Counted from the first letter of the stretch, positions 43,093-54,857 are shown. The stretch: 64,000 nucleotides of DNA from Dyella humicola (GCF_026283945.1 NZ_JAPDPC010000001.1:558001-622000), one strand, 5' to 3'. Notes: generated from the sequence alone by a model not told the origin. Translations and numbers: made by a program.

Positions 43093-43243
43093 CGCAAGCG
43101 TCCTTCATTCTTCGTTGTTGCCAGCGCCGGGCGCCGGAGTGGTGTCTGCATGCTAACAGCGTAAGGATGCGAGGGGGGAGCCAAAAAGGGGCGAAAAACG
43201 GCGCAGTGTCGGGCTCCTCGCGGGCAGGGCATAATCACGCCCC

Positions 43244-44302
43244 ATGACGGAAGCCGACATCATTGAGCGACTGCGCCGTATCGGTTGGCGCGGGGACACC
43301 TTGCCAGCGGACGGCCGGCGGCTGGCCCGCGTGGTGGCACAACATCGCGCCGGGTATGAGCTGCATGACGGCGAGACCCTGTTTGGAGCCCAGCCGGCGG
43401 GCCATTTCCTCAAGCGAAACATGGATCCCGCCGAGCGCCCGGCGGTTGGGGACTTCGTGGAACTGGAGGCTGGCAAGCCCCCGCATATCGTCGCGGTGCA
43501 GCCACGTCGTACGGTGTTGTCGCGCGCCGCGGCGGGTGAGCGCTATGAGCGCCAGATCATCGCCACGAATATCGACTATGTGCTGGTGCTTACCGGCCTG
43601 GATGGAGACTTCAATCCGGCCCGCATCGAACGCTATCTCTCGCTGACCGAGGGTTCTGGTGCCCAGCCGGTGGTGCTATTGAGCAAGCTCGATACCCGCG
43701 ATGATGCCGACGAGCTGCTGGCCGCGCTGCGCGAACGTCTTCCCGAAGGCACGCCGATCCATGCCATCAATGGCAAGGACCCGGCCAATGTGGCGTTGCT
43801 GGCACGATATCTGCAGCCTGGCGATAGCGCCGTGCTGGTGGGCTCGTCTGGCGCCGGCAAGTCCACGCTCACCAATACGCTGCTGGGCAGCGAAAAGATG
43901 GCGACCAAGGCCGTGCGTAGCCACGACAGCCGTGGTCGCCACACCACGACGCATCGGGCCCTGTTGCAACTGCCCAGCGGCGGTTGCCTGATCGACACGC
44001 CGGGTATGCGTGAGCTCAAGCTTACCGGCGAGGAAAACCTCGACCTGTTCGCCGATATCGATGCCTTGGCCGAGCAATGCCGGTTCGCCGATTGCGGGCA
44101 CGGCAGCGAGCCCGGTTGCGCCGTGCAGGCGGCGCTGGATAGCGGCGACCTGTCGGCCGAGCGCTGGCGTAATTACTTGAAACTGCGCGACGAGCGCGAG
44201 GAGCAGGCGGCCACCCTCGAGGCCCGGCTGCGGCGCCAGCGCGGCGGTCGTCCGGTGGGACGGCTGCATGGCAGCCATCGCGATTCGCGTGAGCGTGAGT
44301 AG
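43244..44302 (+). CDS. rsgA: ribosome small-subunit-dependent GTPase RsgA
   Basis: A 352-residue circularly permuted GTPase that checks late 30S maturation. An OB-fold N-terminus (about 1-105) is followed by the permuted G domain, with G4-like LLSKLD first, then VGSSGAGKST (G1) and DTPGMREL (G3). The C-terminal zinc finger is CRFADCGHGSEPGC. The C-terminal Arg-rich tail is common in the family. It is divergent from the aminotransferase gene, with 151 bases between. Confidence 0.93.
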   Translation: MTEADIIERLRRIGWRGDTLPADGRRLARVVAQHRAGYELHDGETLFGAQPAGHFLKRNMDPAERPAVGDFVELEAGKPPHIVAVQPRRTVLSRAAAGERYERQIIATNIDYVLVLTGLDGDFNPARIERYLSLTEGSGAQPVVLLSKLDTRDDADELLAALRERLPEGTPIHAINGKDPANVALLARYLQPGDSAVLVGSSGAGKSTLTNTLLGSEKMATKAVRSHDSRGRHTTTHRALLQLPSGGCLIDTPGMRELKLTGEENLDLFADIDALAEQCRFADCGHGSEPGCAVQAALDSGDLSAERWRNYLKLRDEREEQAATLEARLRRQRGGRPVGRLHGSHRDSRERE

Positions 44303-44376
44303 CGCTGCAACCGGGTGGTTGCGGCGGTTGGCCCGGAAAGCACTACTATCGGGCTGTCTTGGTCCGGGGTGCAGGC

Positions 44377-44856
44377 ATGCAGCGGCTTTCGTCGCCTTCC
44401 ACGTTTTTCTATAAGCGGGTATTCCCCGTGTTCTGGTTCGGATTTCTGACCGTCATCGTGTTGACTTCGTTGGGGCTGAGCCGCGCCCCGCAACGAGCGG
44501 ATCTGGCGCCTTTCCTGATTGGCCCCGTCGCCATGGCCATCTTCGGTTTTGTGTTGATGCGCAAGCTGGTCTTCGATCTGGTCGATGAAGTCTGGCTGGA
44601 TGGCGACTACCTGCTGATCAAGAGCCGCGGCGAGTCGTCCCGCATCCCTTTGCGCGACGTGATCAACGTCAATGCCACCAGCATGACCAACCCGCGCCGC
44701 GTCACCCTGATGCTGCGTACCGAGTCTGCGCGCTGGGGCAAGGAAATCACCTTCATGCCGAACAGTCCGCGCGGCTTCCTTAGTGCCTTCAAAACCGACC
44801 CGGTGGCCGCCGATCTGATCGATCGGATCGATGCCCTTCGCCAGAGATCCGCATGA
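44377..44856 (+). CDS. hypothetical membrane protein with PH-like C-terminal part
   Basis: A 159-residue protein with two hydrophobic segments (about 14-36 and 44-66) and a soluble C-terminus (70-159). The latter is rich in beta structure by pattern (DEVWLDGDYLLIKSRGESS, then RIPLRDVINVNATSM), as in small PH-domain or YdbT-like proteins. I do not recognise the exact family. The ATG at 44377 is likelier than TTG at 44359. It overlaps the next gene by four bases (ATGA), so the two are coupled. Confidence 0.7.
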   Translation: MQRLSSPSTFFYKRVFPVFWFGFLTVIVLTSLGLSRAPQRADLAPFLIGPVAMAIFGFVLMRKLVFDLVDEVWLDGDYLLIKSRGESSRIPLRDVINVNATSMTNPRRVTLMLRTESARWGKEITFMPNSPRGFLSAFKTDPVAADLIDRIDALRQRSA

Positions 44857-46127
44857 GTGTGAACCCCGCCAACGTGGCCCCCGAACTGCGGCGTTACGCC
44901 GAGCTGGATCAGCGCCTGCTGGCGGCAGTCAAAGGCATGCGTATCCTGTCCACGGTGTCGTGGCCGGCGTCGCTGGAGGACCGCATGATCGCGGCCTACA
45001 GCAGAGGCCAGTTCAGCCTGCCCGAGGTCAGCTATCAGCGGCCGGATCTTTCGGTGGAACGCGCAGAGCTGGTCGCGATCGAGCGCGAGGCCGGCTACGA
45101 CGACCCGCTGGGCGAATACCTGTCGCGCACCGCGGAATCCTGGCGCATCGCGGCGGAAATGCTCGAGGCGGTGGGCACCAACGGCGTCACGGCACCTTCG
45201 ATCGTGCTGTACGGCCGGCCGGGCGACGCCATTCCCGGCAGTGATCGCAGCAACCTGGATGCCGCCCGTTACTTCGTGGAGCTGTCCGACGAGCTGGGCT
45301 CGGACCTGCTGGCGGACGATATCACCGTGAGTATCCCCGCCGACACGCTGCGCGATGACCTGGCCCACACGCTCGATGACTTTTTCGGCGCAGGCGTGAT
45401 CGCCGTGGAAGTGGACCCCGAGCTCACCGCCAAGGCCGCGGCAGGCGCGACCCGCATCCGCCTGCGCGGAGGCACTTGCTTCAACGAGTACGACCGCCAT
45501 CAGCTGCTGGCGCACGAGGCCTTTGTGCATTCGCTGACGGCCCTCAATGGCCGCGCCCAACCGGTGCTCGCTTCGCTGGGTCGCACCTCGCCACGCGTCA
45601 CCGCGACACAGGAAGGGCTCGCCGTGTTCGCCGAACTGATGTCCGGCGCCATCGACATCTCGCGGCTCAAGCGCATCAGCCTGCGCATTCTCGCCATCGA
45701 CATGGCGCTGAGCGGTGCCGATTTCGTCGAGGTCTATCGGTTCTTCTGCAGTTGCGGACAGAGTCCGGCCGACAGCTTCCATTCGGCGCAGCGCGTATTT
45801 CGCGGCGTGCCGCTTACGGGCGGCGCGGCTTTTGCCAAGGACAATGTCTACCTGTCCGGGCTGCTCGCCGTGCACACGTTTTTCCGTTGGGCACTCAAGC
45901 AACGGCGCATGGACATGCTGCGTCATTTGTTCGCCGGCAAGCTCGCACTGCATGACGTCATCAGCCTGGAGCCGCACTTCGAAACCGGCGCGATCTTGCC
46001 TCCGCGCTGGTTGCCGCCGTGGATGCAGCACGTGCACGGCCTCGCGGGCAAGCTGGCGTTCTCGTTGTTCGTCAACCGCATCCACATGGGCAAGGTGCAG
46101 GCGGAGACGATTTCACTGAGTCTTTAG
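44853..46127 (+). CDS. DUF1704 (MATCAP-like) HExxxH metallopeptidase, 'QEGLA-motif' protein
   Basis: A 424-residue protein of the family annotated as flavohaemoglobin expression-modulating QEGLA-motif protein. It has HEAFVH (His221, Glu222, His226), the HExxxH zinc motif of DUF1704, and QEGLAVFAEL with Glu254 as the expected third ligand. In animals this family includes the MATCAP tubulin tyrosine carboxypeptidases. Bacteria lack tubulin tails, so the native substrate is unknown and a C-terminal peptide-trimming role is inference. It is translationally coupled to the preceding small membrane protein. Confidence 0.82.
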   Translation: MSVNPANVAPELRRYAELDQRLLAAVKGMRILSTVSWPASLEDRMIAAYSRGQFSLPEVSYQRPDLSVERAELVAIEREAGYDDPLGEYLSRTAESWRIAAEMLEAVGTNGVTAPSIVLYGRPGDAIPGSDRSNLDAARYFVELSDELGSDLLADDITVSIPADTLRDDLAHTLDDFFGAGVIAVEVDPELTAKAAAGATRIRLRGGTCFNEYDRHQLLAHEAFVHSLTALNGRAQPVLASLGRTSPRVTATQEGLAVFAELMSGAIDISRLKRISLRILAIDMALSGADFVEVYRFFCSCGQSPADSFHSAQRVFRGVPLTGGAAFAKDNVYLSGLLAVHTFFRWALKQRRMDMLRHLFAGKLALHDVISLEPHFETGAILPPRWLPPWMQHVHGLAGKLAFSLFVNRIHMGKVQAETISLSL

Positions 46128-46282
46128 GGGCGGGCATGTTGGAATGAAGAACGGCCCTTTCTGGGTGAACAGCGACCTCGCCATGCGTGCGCGCATCGTC
46201 GGGCTTGGCTGGCCGCCAGTGTTACCATTCAGCGATGCCGCTTGCCGGCCCACATTCCCCATCACCTCAGTCCTCGCATCCC

Positions 46283-48574
<2,292 letters not shown>

Positions 48575-48604
48575 TTGGCGGTGTTTCAGCTTTAGCGCGT
48601 TGGA

Positions 48605-48627
48605 AACGGGCCCTGGTGGCCCGTTTT
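48605..48627 (+). terminator. rho-independent terminator after maeB
   Basis: An 8-bp stem, AACGGGCC (48605-48612) with GGCCCGTT (48618-48625) and a 5-base loop, followed by TT and then CATTT. It lies 30 bases after the maeB stop. Confidence 0.8.
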
Positions 48628-48654
48628 CATTTGGCTTGAAGCCAAGCGGCGACG

Positions 48655-48765
48655 CGGACCCTTACTCCTTCTCCCCTCCGGGGAGAAGGAGTAAAGGCGG
48701 GTGGCTCGGCGCTCGAGCAGGCCGGCGCAACGCCCGCTGCCAAAGCGGCAAGCTTGCGGAGCACC
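48655..48765. repeat. partial, rearranged copy of the 21-kb palindromic repeat
   Basis: It contains a perfect 15-bp hairpin, TTACTCCTTCTCCCC / GGGGAGAAGGAGTAA with loop TCC (48662-48694). The right arm of the 21-kb element has the shorter version CCTTCTCCCC / GGGGAGAAGG (21853-21875). Further on, CAACGCCCGCTGCCAAAGCG (from 48728) parallels GAACGCCCGCTGCGTAAGCG at 21773. The parts are in a different order from either 21-kb arm, so this is a mosaic. Confidence 0.75.
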
Positions 48766-48912
48766 GAAAGGAATCGTCACCCCAACATATTCAACACCTT
48801 GAAAGTCATGCGATCCCAGCTCGTGGCGGGGTGACGGCAGCGTGCGAGTCGTCAGGCCCGCGCACCGGACCCACAGGCCCACCCCATTCGCCCCCGTATT
48901 GTCTCGATCCAA

Positions 48913-48941
48913 TTGGCGAAAAACCGCGCCGGAGCTACACT
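48913..48941 (+). promoter_or_regulatory. putative sigma-70 promoter for aceE
   Basis: TTGGCG (48913-48918) and TACACT (48936-48941) are separated by exactly 17 bases, matching four of six positions in each consensus hexamer. Transcription from here would give a 5' leader of about 75 bases before the aceE ATG at 49024. Confidence 0.55.
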
Positions 48942-49023
48942 CGAAGGGTTCCCCGCCTCTCGCATAGCGAGGCGATCCACCTATAGCCGCGCCAACCCCC
49001 GGCGCCGCGGAGAGAAGCTCCCC

Positions 49024-51717
49024 ATGGATCAGCTCGACGACATCCTCCACCAGGACCTCGACCCCACCGAAACCAAAGAGTGGCTCGAATCGCTAGATGC
49101 AGTCATCAGTCATGACGGCACCGAGCGCGCGCACTACCTGCTGGAAAAGATGGTCGATTCAACGCGTCGCGCTGGCGGCTACCTGCCGTTCAACCCGACC
49201 ACCGAATACGTCAACACGATTTCTCCGCCGAACGAAGCCAAGATGAGTGGCGATGCGGCGATGGAATGGCGTATCCGTACGCTGGTCCGCTGGAACGCCA
49301 TGGCCATGGTCGTGCGCGCCAACCGCAAGCCGGGTGAGCTGGGTGGCCATATCGCCAGCTTCGCCTCGTCGGCGACGCTCTATGACGTGGGCTTCAACCA
49401 TTTCTGGCGCGCACCGAGCGCCGATCATCCGGGCGACCTGGTGTTCCACCAGGGCCACTCCAGCCCGGGCATCTATGCCCGCTCGTTCCTCGAAGGCCGC
49501 ATCAGCGAGGAGCAGCTCGACCTGTTCCGCATGGAAGTGGCCGGCCATGGCAAAGGTCTGTCCTCGTACCCGCACCCGTGGCTGATGCCGGATTACTGGC
49601 AGGTGCCGACGGTGTCGATGGGCCTGGGCCCGATCCAGGCGATCTACCAGGCCCAGTTCTGGAAGTATCTGGAACACCGCGGCCTGATGCCCAAGACCGA
49701 CCGCAAGATCTGGTGCTTCATGGGCGACGGCGAAACCGACGAGCCCGAGTCGCTCGGCGCCATCTCGCTGGCTGGCCGTGAAGGCCTGGACAACCTGGTC
49801 TTCGTGATCAATGCGAACCTGCAGCGCCTGGACGGTCCGGTGCGCGGTAACGGCAAGATCATCCAGGAACTGGAAGGCGTATTCCGTGGTGCCGGCTGGA
49901 ACGCCATCAAGGTGGTCTGGGGCAGCTACTGGGATCCGCTCCTCGCGCGCGACACCAATGGTGTGCTGCGCAAGTTGATGATGGAAACCGTCGATGGCGA
50001 GTACCAGGCCTGCAAGGCCTTCGGTGGCGCCTACACGCGCGAGCACTTCTTCAACAAGTATCCCGAAACGCGCGAGATGGTCGCCAACCTGTCGGACGAC
50101 GACATCTGGCGCCTCAATCGCGGCGGCCATGATCCGCATAAGGTCTATGCGGCCTACCATCAGGCGGTGAACACCAAGGGCATGCCCACGGTGATCCTGG
50201 CCAAGACCGTGAAGGGCTACGGCATGGGCGCGGCGGGCGAGTCCCAGAACCCCACGCATCAGCAGAAGAAGCTGGACGAAGAATCCGTGCGCCACTTCCG
50301 CGACCGCTTCAATATCCCGGTGCCGGACGACCAGCTCAAGGACGTGCCGTACTACCACCCGGGCAAGGATTCGCCGGAAGTGCAGTACATGCTGGAGCGC
50401 CGTCGTGCGCTCGGCGGTGCGCTGCCGCAGCGTCGTCGCCACACCGATGTGAAGATCAAGGCGCCGGACCTGTCGGCGTTCGAGCAGATCACCAAGGGCA
50501 GCGGCGATCGCGAAATCAGCACCACCATGGCGCTGGTGCGCGGCATGAACCTGCTGCTGCGCGACAAGCAGATCGGTGAGCGCGTGGTGCCGATCGTGGC
50601 CGACGAAGCCCGCACCTTCGGCATGGAAGGCATGTTCCGCCAGATCGGCATCTACGCGCCGTTCGGTCAGAAGTACCGTCCGCAGGACGCCGACCAGCTG
50701 CTGTACTACCGCGAAGACCAGAAGGGCCAGGTGCTGCAGGAAGGCATCTCCGAGGCCGGCGGCATGGCCGCCTGGATGGCCGCGGCCACCAGCTACAGCA
50801 TCAGCAACCAGCCGATGCTGCCGTTCTTCGTCTACTACTCCATGTTCGGTTTCCAGCGCATCGGCGACCTGGCCTGGGCAGCAGGCGACATGCGCGCGCG
50901 TGGCTTCCTGATCGGTGGCACCGCCGGCCGCACCACCATCAATGGTGAAGGCCTGCAGCATGAAGACGGCCATTCGCACTTGCTGGCCGGCGCGATCCCG
51001 AACTGCAAGTCGTACGACCCGACGTTCTCCTACGAAGTCGCTGTGGTGCTGCAGGATGGCGTGCGTCGCATGCTGCAGGAGCAGGAGGATGTGTACTACT
51101 ACCTCACCGTGATGAACGAGAACTACAGCCACCCGGATCTGCCGAAGGGCGCCGAGGAAGGCATCATCAAGGGCATGTACCTGTTCAAGGATGCCGGCAA
51201 GCCGAAGAAGGGCGAGCCGCGCGTGCAGCTGCTGGGTTCGGGCACGATCCTGCGTGAAGTGATCGCCGCCGCCGAGCTGCTGGAGAAGGACTTCGGCGTC
51301 ACCGCCGACATCTGGTCCTGCCCCAGCTACAGCGAACTGCGTCGCGATGGTTTCGATGCCGAGCGTTGGAACCGCCTGCATCCGGAATCCGAGCAGCGCG
51401 TGCCGTATGTGACGGGCCTGCTGCAGGGCCGTCAGGGTCCGGCCATCGCCGCCACCGACTACGTGCGTGAATACTCGGACCAGATCCGCGCGTTCATGCC
51501 GGACGGCATGCACTACACCGTGCTGGGCACCGACGGTTTCGGTCGTTCAGACACGCGTGCGAACCTGCGTGGGTTCTTCGAGGTCGACCGCTACTGGATC
51601 GCCCACGCCGCACTGGCCGCACTGGCGAAGGAAGGCAAGGTCAACGCCAAGGACGTCAGCCGCGCCATCAAGACCTACAAGCTCGATCCGGACAAGCCGA
51701 ATCCGCAGACGGTCTGA
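49024..51717 (+). CDS. aceE: pyruvate dehydrogenase E1 component, homodimeric
   Basis: An 897-residue thiamine-diphosphate enzyme of the 2-oxo acid dehydrogenase complex. WRIRTLVRWNAMAMVVRANR, the substrate-site GHIASFASSATLYDVGFNHF, the TPP-binding MGDGETDEPESLG ... INANLQRLDGPVRGNGKI (GDG...N) and LEGVFRGAGWN are all family blocks. The ATG at 49024 has GGAGAG upstream. An earlier in-frame start at 48913 would begin inside the putative promoter. aceF and lpd are not adjacent, as is common outside the enterics. A terminator follows closely. Confidence 0.96.
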   Translation: MDQLDDILHQDLDPTETKEWLESLDAVISHDGTERAHYLLEKMVDSTRRAGGYLPFNPTTEYVNTISPPNEAKMSGDAAMEWRIRTLVRWNAMAMVVRANRKPGELGGHIASFASSATLYDVGFNHFWRAPSADHPGDLVFHQGHSSPGIYARSFLEGRISEEQLDLFRMEVAGHGKGLSSYPHPWLMPDYWQVPTVSMGLGPIQAIYQAQFWKYLEHRGLMPKTDRKIWCFMGDGETDEPESLGAISLAGREGLDNLVFVINANLQRLDGPVRGNGKIIQELEGVFRGAGWNAIKVVWGSYWDPLLARDTNGVLRKLMMETVDGEYQACKAFGGAYTREHFFNKYPETREMVANLSDDDIWRLNRGGHDPHKVYAAYHQAVNTKGMPTVILAKTVKGYGMGAAGESQNPTHQQKKLDEESVRHFRDRFNIPVPDDQLKDVPYYHPGKDSPEVQYMLERRRALGGALPQRRRHTDVKIKAPDLSAFEQITKGSGDREISTTMALVRGMNLLLRDKQIGERVVPIVADEARTFGMEGMFRQIGIYAPFGQKYRPQDADQLLYYREDQKGQVLQEGISEAGGMAAWMAAATSYSISNQPMLPFFVYYSMFGFQRIGDLAWAAGDMRARGFLIGGTAGRTTINGEGLQHEDGHSHLLAGAIPNCKSYDPTFSYEVAVVLQDGVRRMLQEQEDVYYYLTVMNENYSHPDLPKGAEEGIIKGMYLFKDAGKPKKGEPRVQLLGSGTILREVIAAAELLEKDFGVTADIWSCPSYSELRRDGFDAERWNRLHPESEQRVPYVTGLLQGRQGPAIAATDYVREYSDQIRAFMPDGMHYTVLGTDGFGRSDTRANLRGFFEVDRYWIAHAALAALAKEGKVNAKDVSRAIKTYKLDPDKPNPQTV

Positions 51718-51740
51718 ACGCTGTTGTGATCAGTCATGAA

Positions 51741-51765
51741 AAACCCGCCGAAAGGCGGGTTTTTC
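51741..51765 (+). terminator. rho-independent terminator after aceE
   Basis: A perfect 9-bp stem, AAACCCGCC / GGCGGGTTT (51741-51749 and 51754-51762), with loop GAAA and a T run after it. The A run before the stem allows minus-strand use for the convergent DUF883-like gene. Confidence 0.9.
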
Positions 51766-51793
51766 TTTGTGCGCGTGGTGCGCCCTGGATGGC

Positions 51794-52126
51794 TCAGTCG
51801 TTGTGATCGCGAAACAGATGGCGCAAGAGCAGGAACGCGCCCACCGTGCCGGCCACGATCGCCGTGGTGGCGACCGGATGGCGGGACACCTGTCGGCGCA
51901 ACCGGCGATATTGGTAGTTCGCCTCGTCAGCGAAGTCCTCGGCCGCATGGCCGATCCGGCGCGCGTAGGTATTGCGGTGGTGCCCGAATTGCCGGCGTGC
52001 CTCGCGCCCACGTTCGATTAGGTCATCAGCCCGATCGGAGACGCCGTCTGCGTAGTGACGCACGCGTTCGCTCACCCGCTCGCGGACGCCGTTGACGCTG
52101 TTTTCAATATCGTGGGACCGAGCCAT
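51794..52126 (-). CDS. DUF883-like (ElaB/YqjD) tail-anchored membrane protein
   Basis: A 110-residue protein. Residues 1-85 are strongly charged and helical (RERVSERVRHYADGVSDRAD), and a single hydrophobic segment (about 88-104) ends in a short charged tail. This is the layout of the ElaB/YqjD family, which are C-tail-anchored inner-membrane proteins that associate with ribosomes in stationary phase. The ATG is preceded by a perfect AAGGAGG. The family match is by layout more than by motif. Confidence 0.7.
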   Translation of the reverse strand: MARSHDIENSVNGVRERVSERVRHYADGVSDRADDLIERGREARRQFGHHRNTYARRIGHAAEDFADEANYQYRRLRRQVSRHPVATTAIVAGTVGAFLLLRHLFRDHND

Positions 52127-52231
52127 GGCGTCCTCCTTGCAGTAAGAACCTGCAAGTTGCCAGCGCTGGCGTGATTGATGTGTAAACAGCCGCTTCTTTC
52201 GTTCATGCGGGGAGAGGTTTGCCGCGCGCGG

Positions 52232-53425
52232 TCAAGGCACCAAGCCGCGTCCGCGGCCGCTGGCGGCCAACATGTGCGCCAGGCTGAGCCGGAACGGGGG
52301 TAGCGCCTGGCTGGCCCGCAGCAGCGCCGAACGTGCAAGCCTTATCGGCGGTCGGTCGTTGGTGAAGAGCTTCACGATCGCCAGCGTGGCCAGGTAAAGC
52401 GGAAGGGTGGCGAGGCGATGGGCGCCTTGATAACGACGAAGCACACGTGCCGATGCCATGTCCTGGCCCGTGGCGAGCGCCTGCCGGATCTGCGAAGACA
52501 GCGTTTCCACGCTAAGCAGTCCCAGGTTGAAGCCGTGTGCGGTGACCGGATGCATGCCGACTGCAGCGTCTCCAATCAGTGCGAAACATGGTGCGACGAA
52601 GCGACGTGCGTAGACGGCAACCAGCGGATAGACGTGCCGGGTGCTGGTCAGCTGCATGGACCCGAAGCGACCGTCGAAGCGGCGGCGGATCTCGTCGTTG
52701 AACCGGTGCTCGTCCATGGCCATCACGGATTTCATGGCCTGCCCGGGCAGGGTGAGCACGATCGAGGCCTCGTTGCCCAGCAAAGGCAGCAGGGCGAGTG
52801 TCTGGCCATGATCGAACCATTCCAGCGCTTGGTGCTGGTGAGGTTTCTCTAGCGCCACACGGCATACCAGCATCGTCTTGCCGAAATCGTGCATGTCGGC
52901 AGCAATGCCCGCGTCCCGGCGCAACTGCGAGAAGCGACTGTCGGCAGCGACGATCAGGCGAGCGGTCACCACGCTGCCATCGGCCAGCTGCAAACGGGGC
53001 TGGCTATCGCTCAGCGTGAGGGAATATACCGCCGTGTCGCTGATCAGCGTAATGCCCGGCTCATGTTCGGTGGCGGCATAAGCCGCCCGTCGGATGCGGT
53101 CGTTGGGCACGAGGAAACCGAGTTCCTTATCGTCCTTGTCCGACGGCGCCACGATCAGGGCATGCAGGGAGTGACCATTGAGCACGCGCGCACTTTGCAG
53201 TGGGGAAATGTCCGCGGGATCGAGTAGTGCCCACAAGCCGAGTTCACGCAGGATGTGCACAGAGCGCTGAGTGAGCGCGATTTCGCGTCCATCGAACACG
53301 GGGTCGCGGAGGGCCTCGGTCGACTGTCGTTCGATAACGAGGATCTTGAGTCCTGTGCCCGCGAGAGACTTGGCGAAGCAAAGGCCGGCTGGACCCGCCC
53401 CGACGATGACGATATCGACATTCAT
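52232..53425 (-). CDS. ubiM: FAD-dependent ubiquinone hydroxylase, UbiM-like
   Basis: A 397-residue flavoprotein monooxygenase of the UbiH/F/I family. Dinucleotide-binding GAGPAGLCFA is at 8-17, the family's FDGREIALTQRS at about 44-55, and the second FAD motif ALIGDAAVGMHPVTAHGFNL near 283-302. The FDGREIALT block and overall length match UbiM, which in some proteobacteria hydroxylates C5 (and other ring positions) in ubiquinone synthesis. UbiF or UbiL paralogues are alternatives. The ATG is clear. It stands alone, upstream of and on the same strand as the DUF883-like gene. Confidence 0.75.
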   Translation of the reverse strand: MNVDIVIVGAGPAGLCFAKSLAGTGLKILVIERQSTEALRDPVFDGREIALTQRSVHILRELGLWALLDPADISPLQSARVLNGHSLHALIVAPSDKDDKELGFLVPNDRIRRAAYAATEHEPGITLISDTAVYSLTLSDSQPRLQLADGSVVTARLIVAADSRFSQLRRDAGIAADMHDFGKTMLVCRVALEKPHQHQALEWFDHGQTLALLPLLGNEASIVLTLPGQAMKSVMAMDEHRFNDEIRRRFDGRFGSMQLTSTRHVYPLVAVYARRFVAPCFALIGDAAVGMHPVTAHGFNLGLLSVETLSSQIRQALATGQDMASARVLRRYQGAHRLATLPLYLATLAIVKLFTNDRPPIRLARSALLRASQALPPFRLSLAHMLAASGRGRGLVP

Positions 53426-53585
53426 GTCATGGATCCGCTGCGCCGTAGGTCACTAAAGTGATTTGGCATGCTAGCGGTCGATGCGGCGTTCGCTTTGATG
53501 CGTATCAAGCGGGTGCGGCGAAGCCGGTGCTGAGGCTCGTCCATGGCCGACTCGCGCTCGTCACCCTGATAAAGCAACGACTCGA

Positions 53586-54857
53586 TCAGAGCCCCTGGCT
53601 AGCTGCAGGTTCGCTCAGCCCGGTGGGCCCGGCATGCAGCCGTTGGCGTCGTCGCAAGCTTGGGAACATCACCATCCACAGTCCCACCACCACCAGGGTG
53701 CCGATGCCGCCTATAAGCGTGGCATTCACTGCACCCACCCAGGCCGCGACCAGACCGGATTCGAACTCGCCGAGCTGGTTGGAGGTGTTGATGAAGATCG
53801 CATTCACCGCGCTCACGCGGCCGCGCATCGCGTCGGGTGTATCCAACTGCACGAGTGCACCGCGGATCACCATGCTCACCATGTCGAATGCGCCGAGCGC
53901 GAACAGTGCGGCCAGCGAGAGCCATAGCGTGGTGGAAACGGCAAATACCAGCGTACCCACGCCGAATCCTGCGACGCAGGCGAACATGATCGGCCCCACG
54001 CGGCGCTCCATGTTGTGCCGCGTAAGCCATAGCGACATCAACAACGCCCCTACGGCGGGCGCCGCACGCAGCAAGCCCAGGCCCCACGGACCCGTATGCA
54101 GGATGTCCTTGGCAAAAATCGGCAGCAAGGCCGTGGCGCCGCCCAGCAAAACAGCAAACAGATCGAGTGAAATCACCCCAAGCACATCGGGGCGCTGGCG
54201 AATGAAGTGCACGCCCGCGAATAGTGTTTTCAACGTCGCCGGTTCGCGTCGCGGCGGTGCCTGCTCGTAACGCAGGCGCCCCATCAACACGGCTGCGATG
54301 AGATACAGCACACCGCACACGGCGTATACCGTGCCTGGGCCGGCGACATAAAGCAGGCCACCAACAGCCGGCCCCATGATCATGGCGGCCTGGCCGGCCG
54401 ACGCACTGGCCGCCATCGCGCGTGGTAACACGGACGTCGGCACCAGGGCCGGCACCATCGACTGTAGTGCGGGAAATTCGAAGGCCTTGGCAATGCTGAC
54501 CACAAACACCAGCGCGAGGATGCCGACCTCATGCGCGAGATGAGCCAGGCTGATCGCTGCGAGCGCCACGATCGCCAGCAGCTCGACGATCAAGCCCAGG
54601 AGAACAATGCGACGGCGCTCGAACTGGTCAGCTACATGGCCAGCCGGCAATGCGAGCATCACCGAGGGAAGGAACTGCACCAGGCCGATCAGGCCCAGAT
54701 CCAGCGCACGGCCGGTGATCGCATAGATTTGCCAGCCCACCGCCACCGACAGCATCTGGAAACCAAAGCCGGAAGCGATGCGCGTAAACCAGAACTGCAC
54801 GAATGCGGGGTGCGAGCGCAGCGAATCTGCCGAGACCGTGGCGGTAGGGGAGGGCAT
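53586..54857 (-). CDS. major facilitator superfamily transporter (EntS-like)
   Basis: A 423-residue, about 12-helix MFS protein. The first helices read FWFTRIASGFGFQMLSVAVG with WQIYAITG. The loop 2-3 motif is GHVADQFERRRIV, the MFS A-motif, and PALQSMVPALVP follows. This pattern fits the EntS/DUF894 group, which exports siderophores or drugs. No siderophore biosynthesis genes are in the window, so the substrate is open. The C-terminus is Arg/Pro-rich. It is divergent from the DUF3247 gene. Confidence 0.82.
   Translation of the reverse strand: MPSPTATVSADSLRSHPAFVQFWFTRIASGFGFQMLSVAVGWQIYAITGRALDLGLIGLVQFLPSVMLALPAGHVADQFERRRIVLLGLIVELLAIVALAAISLAHLAHEVGILALVFVVSIAKAFEFPALQSMVPALVPTSVLPRAMAASASAGQAAMIMGPAVGGLLYVAGPGTVYAVCGVLYLIAAVLMGRLRYEQAPPRREPATLKTLFAGVHFIRQRPDVLGVISLDLFAVLLGGATALLPIFAKDILHTGPWGLGLLRAAPAVGALLMSLWLTRHNMERRVGPIMFACVAGFGVGTLVFAVSTTLWLSLAALFALGAFDMVSMVIRGALVQLDTPDAMRGRVSAVNAIFINTSNQLGEFESGLVAAWVGAVNATLIGGIGTLVVVGLWMVMFPSLRRRQRLHAGPTGLSEPAASQGL

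Larger units (their letters stand above)
48575..49023. other. 449-bp intergenic region before aceE
   Basis: It holds a terminator for maeB (48605-48625), a mosaic of the palindromic repeat also found at 21.2 kb (48655-48765), and the aceE promoter. No gene is supported. The stretch 48770-48900 shows nothing recognisable. Confidence 0.6.
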
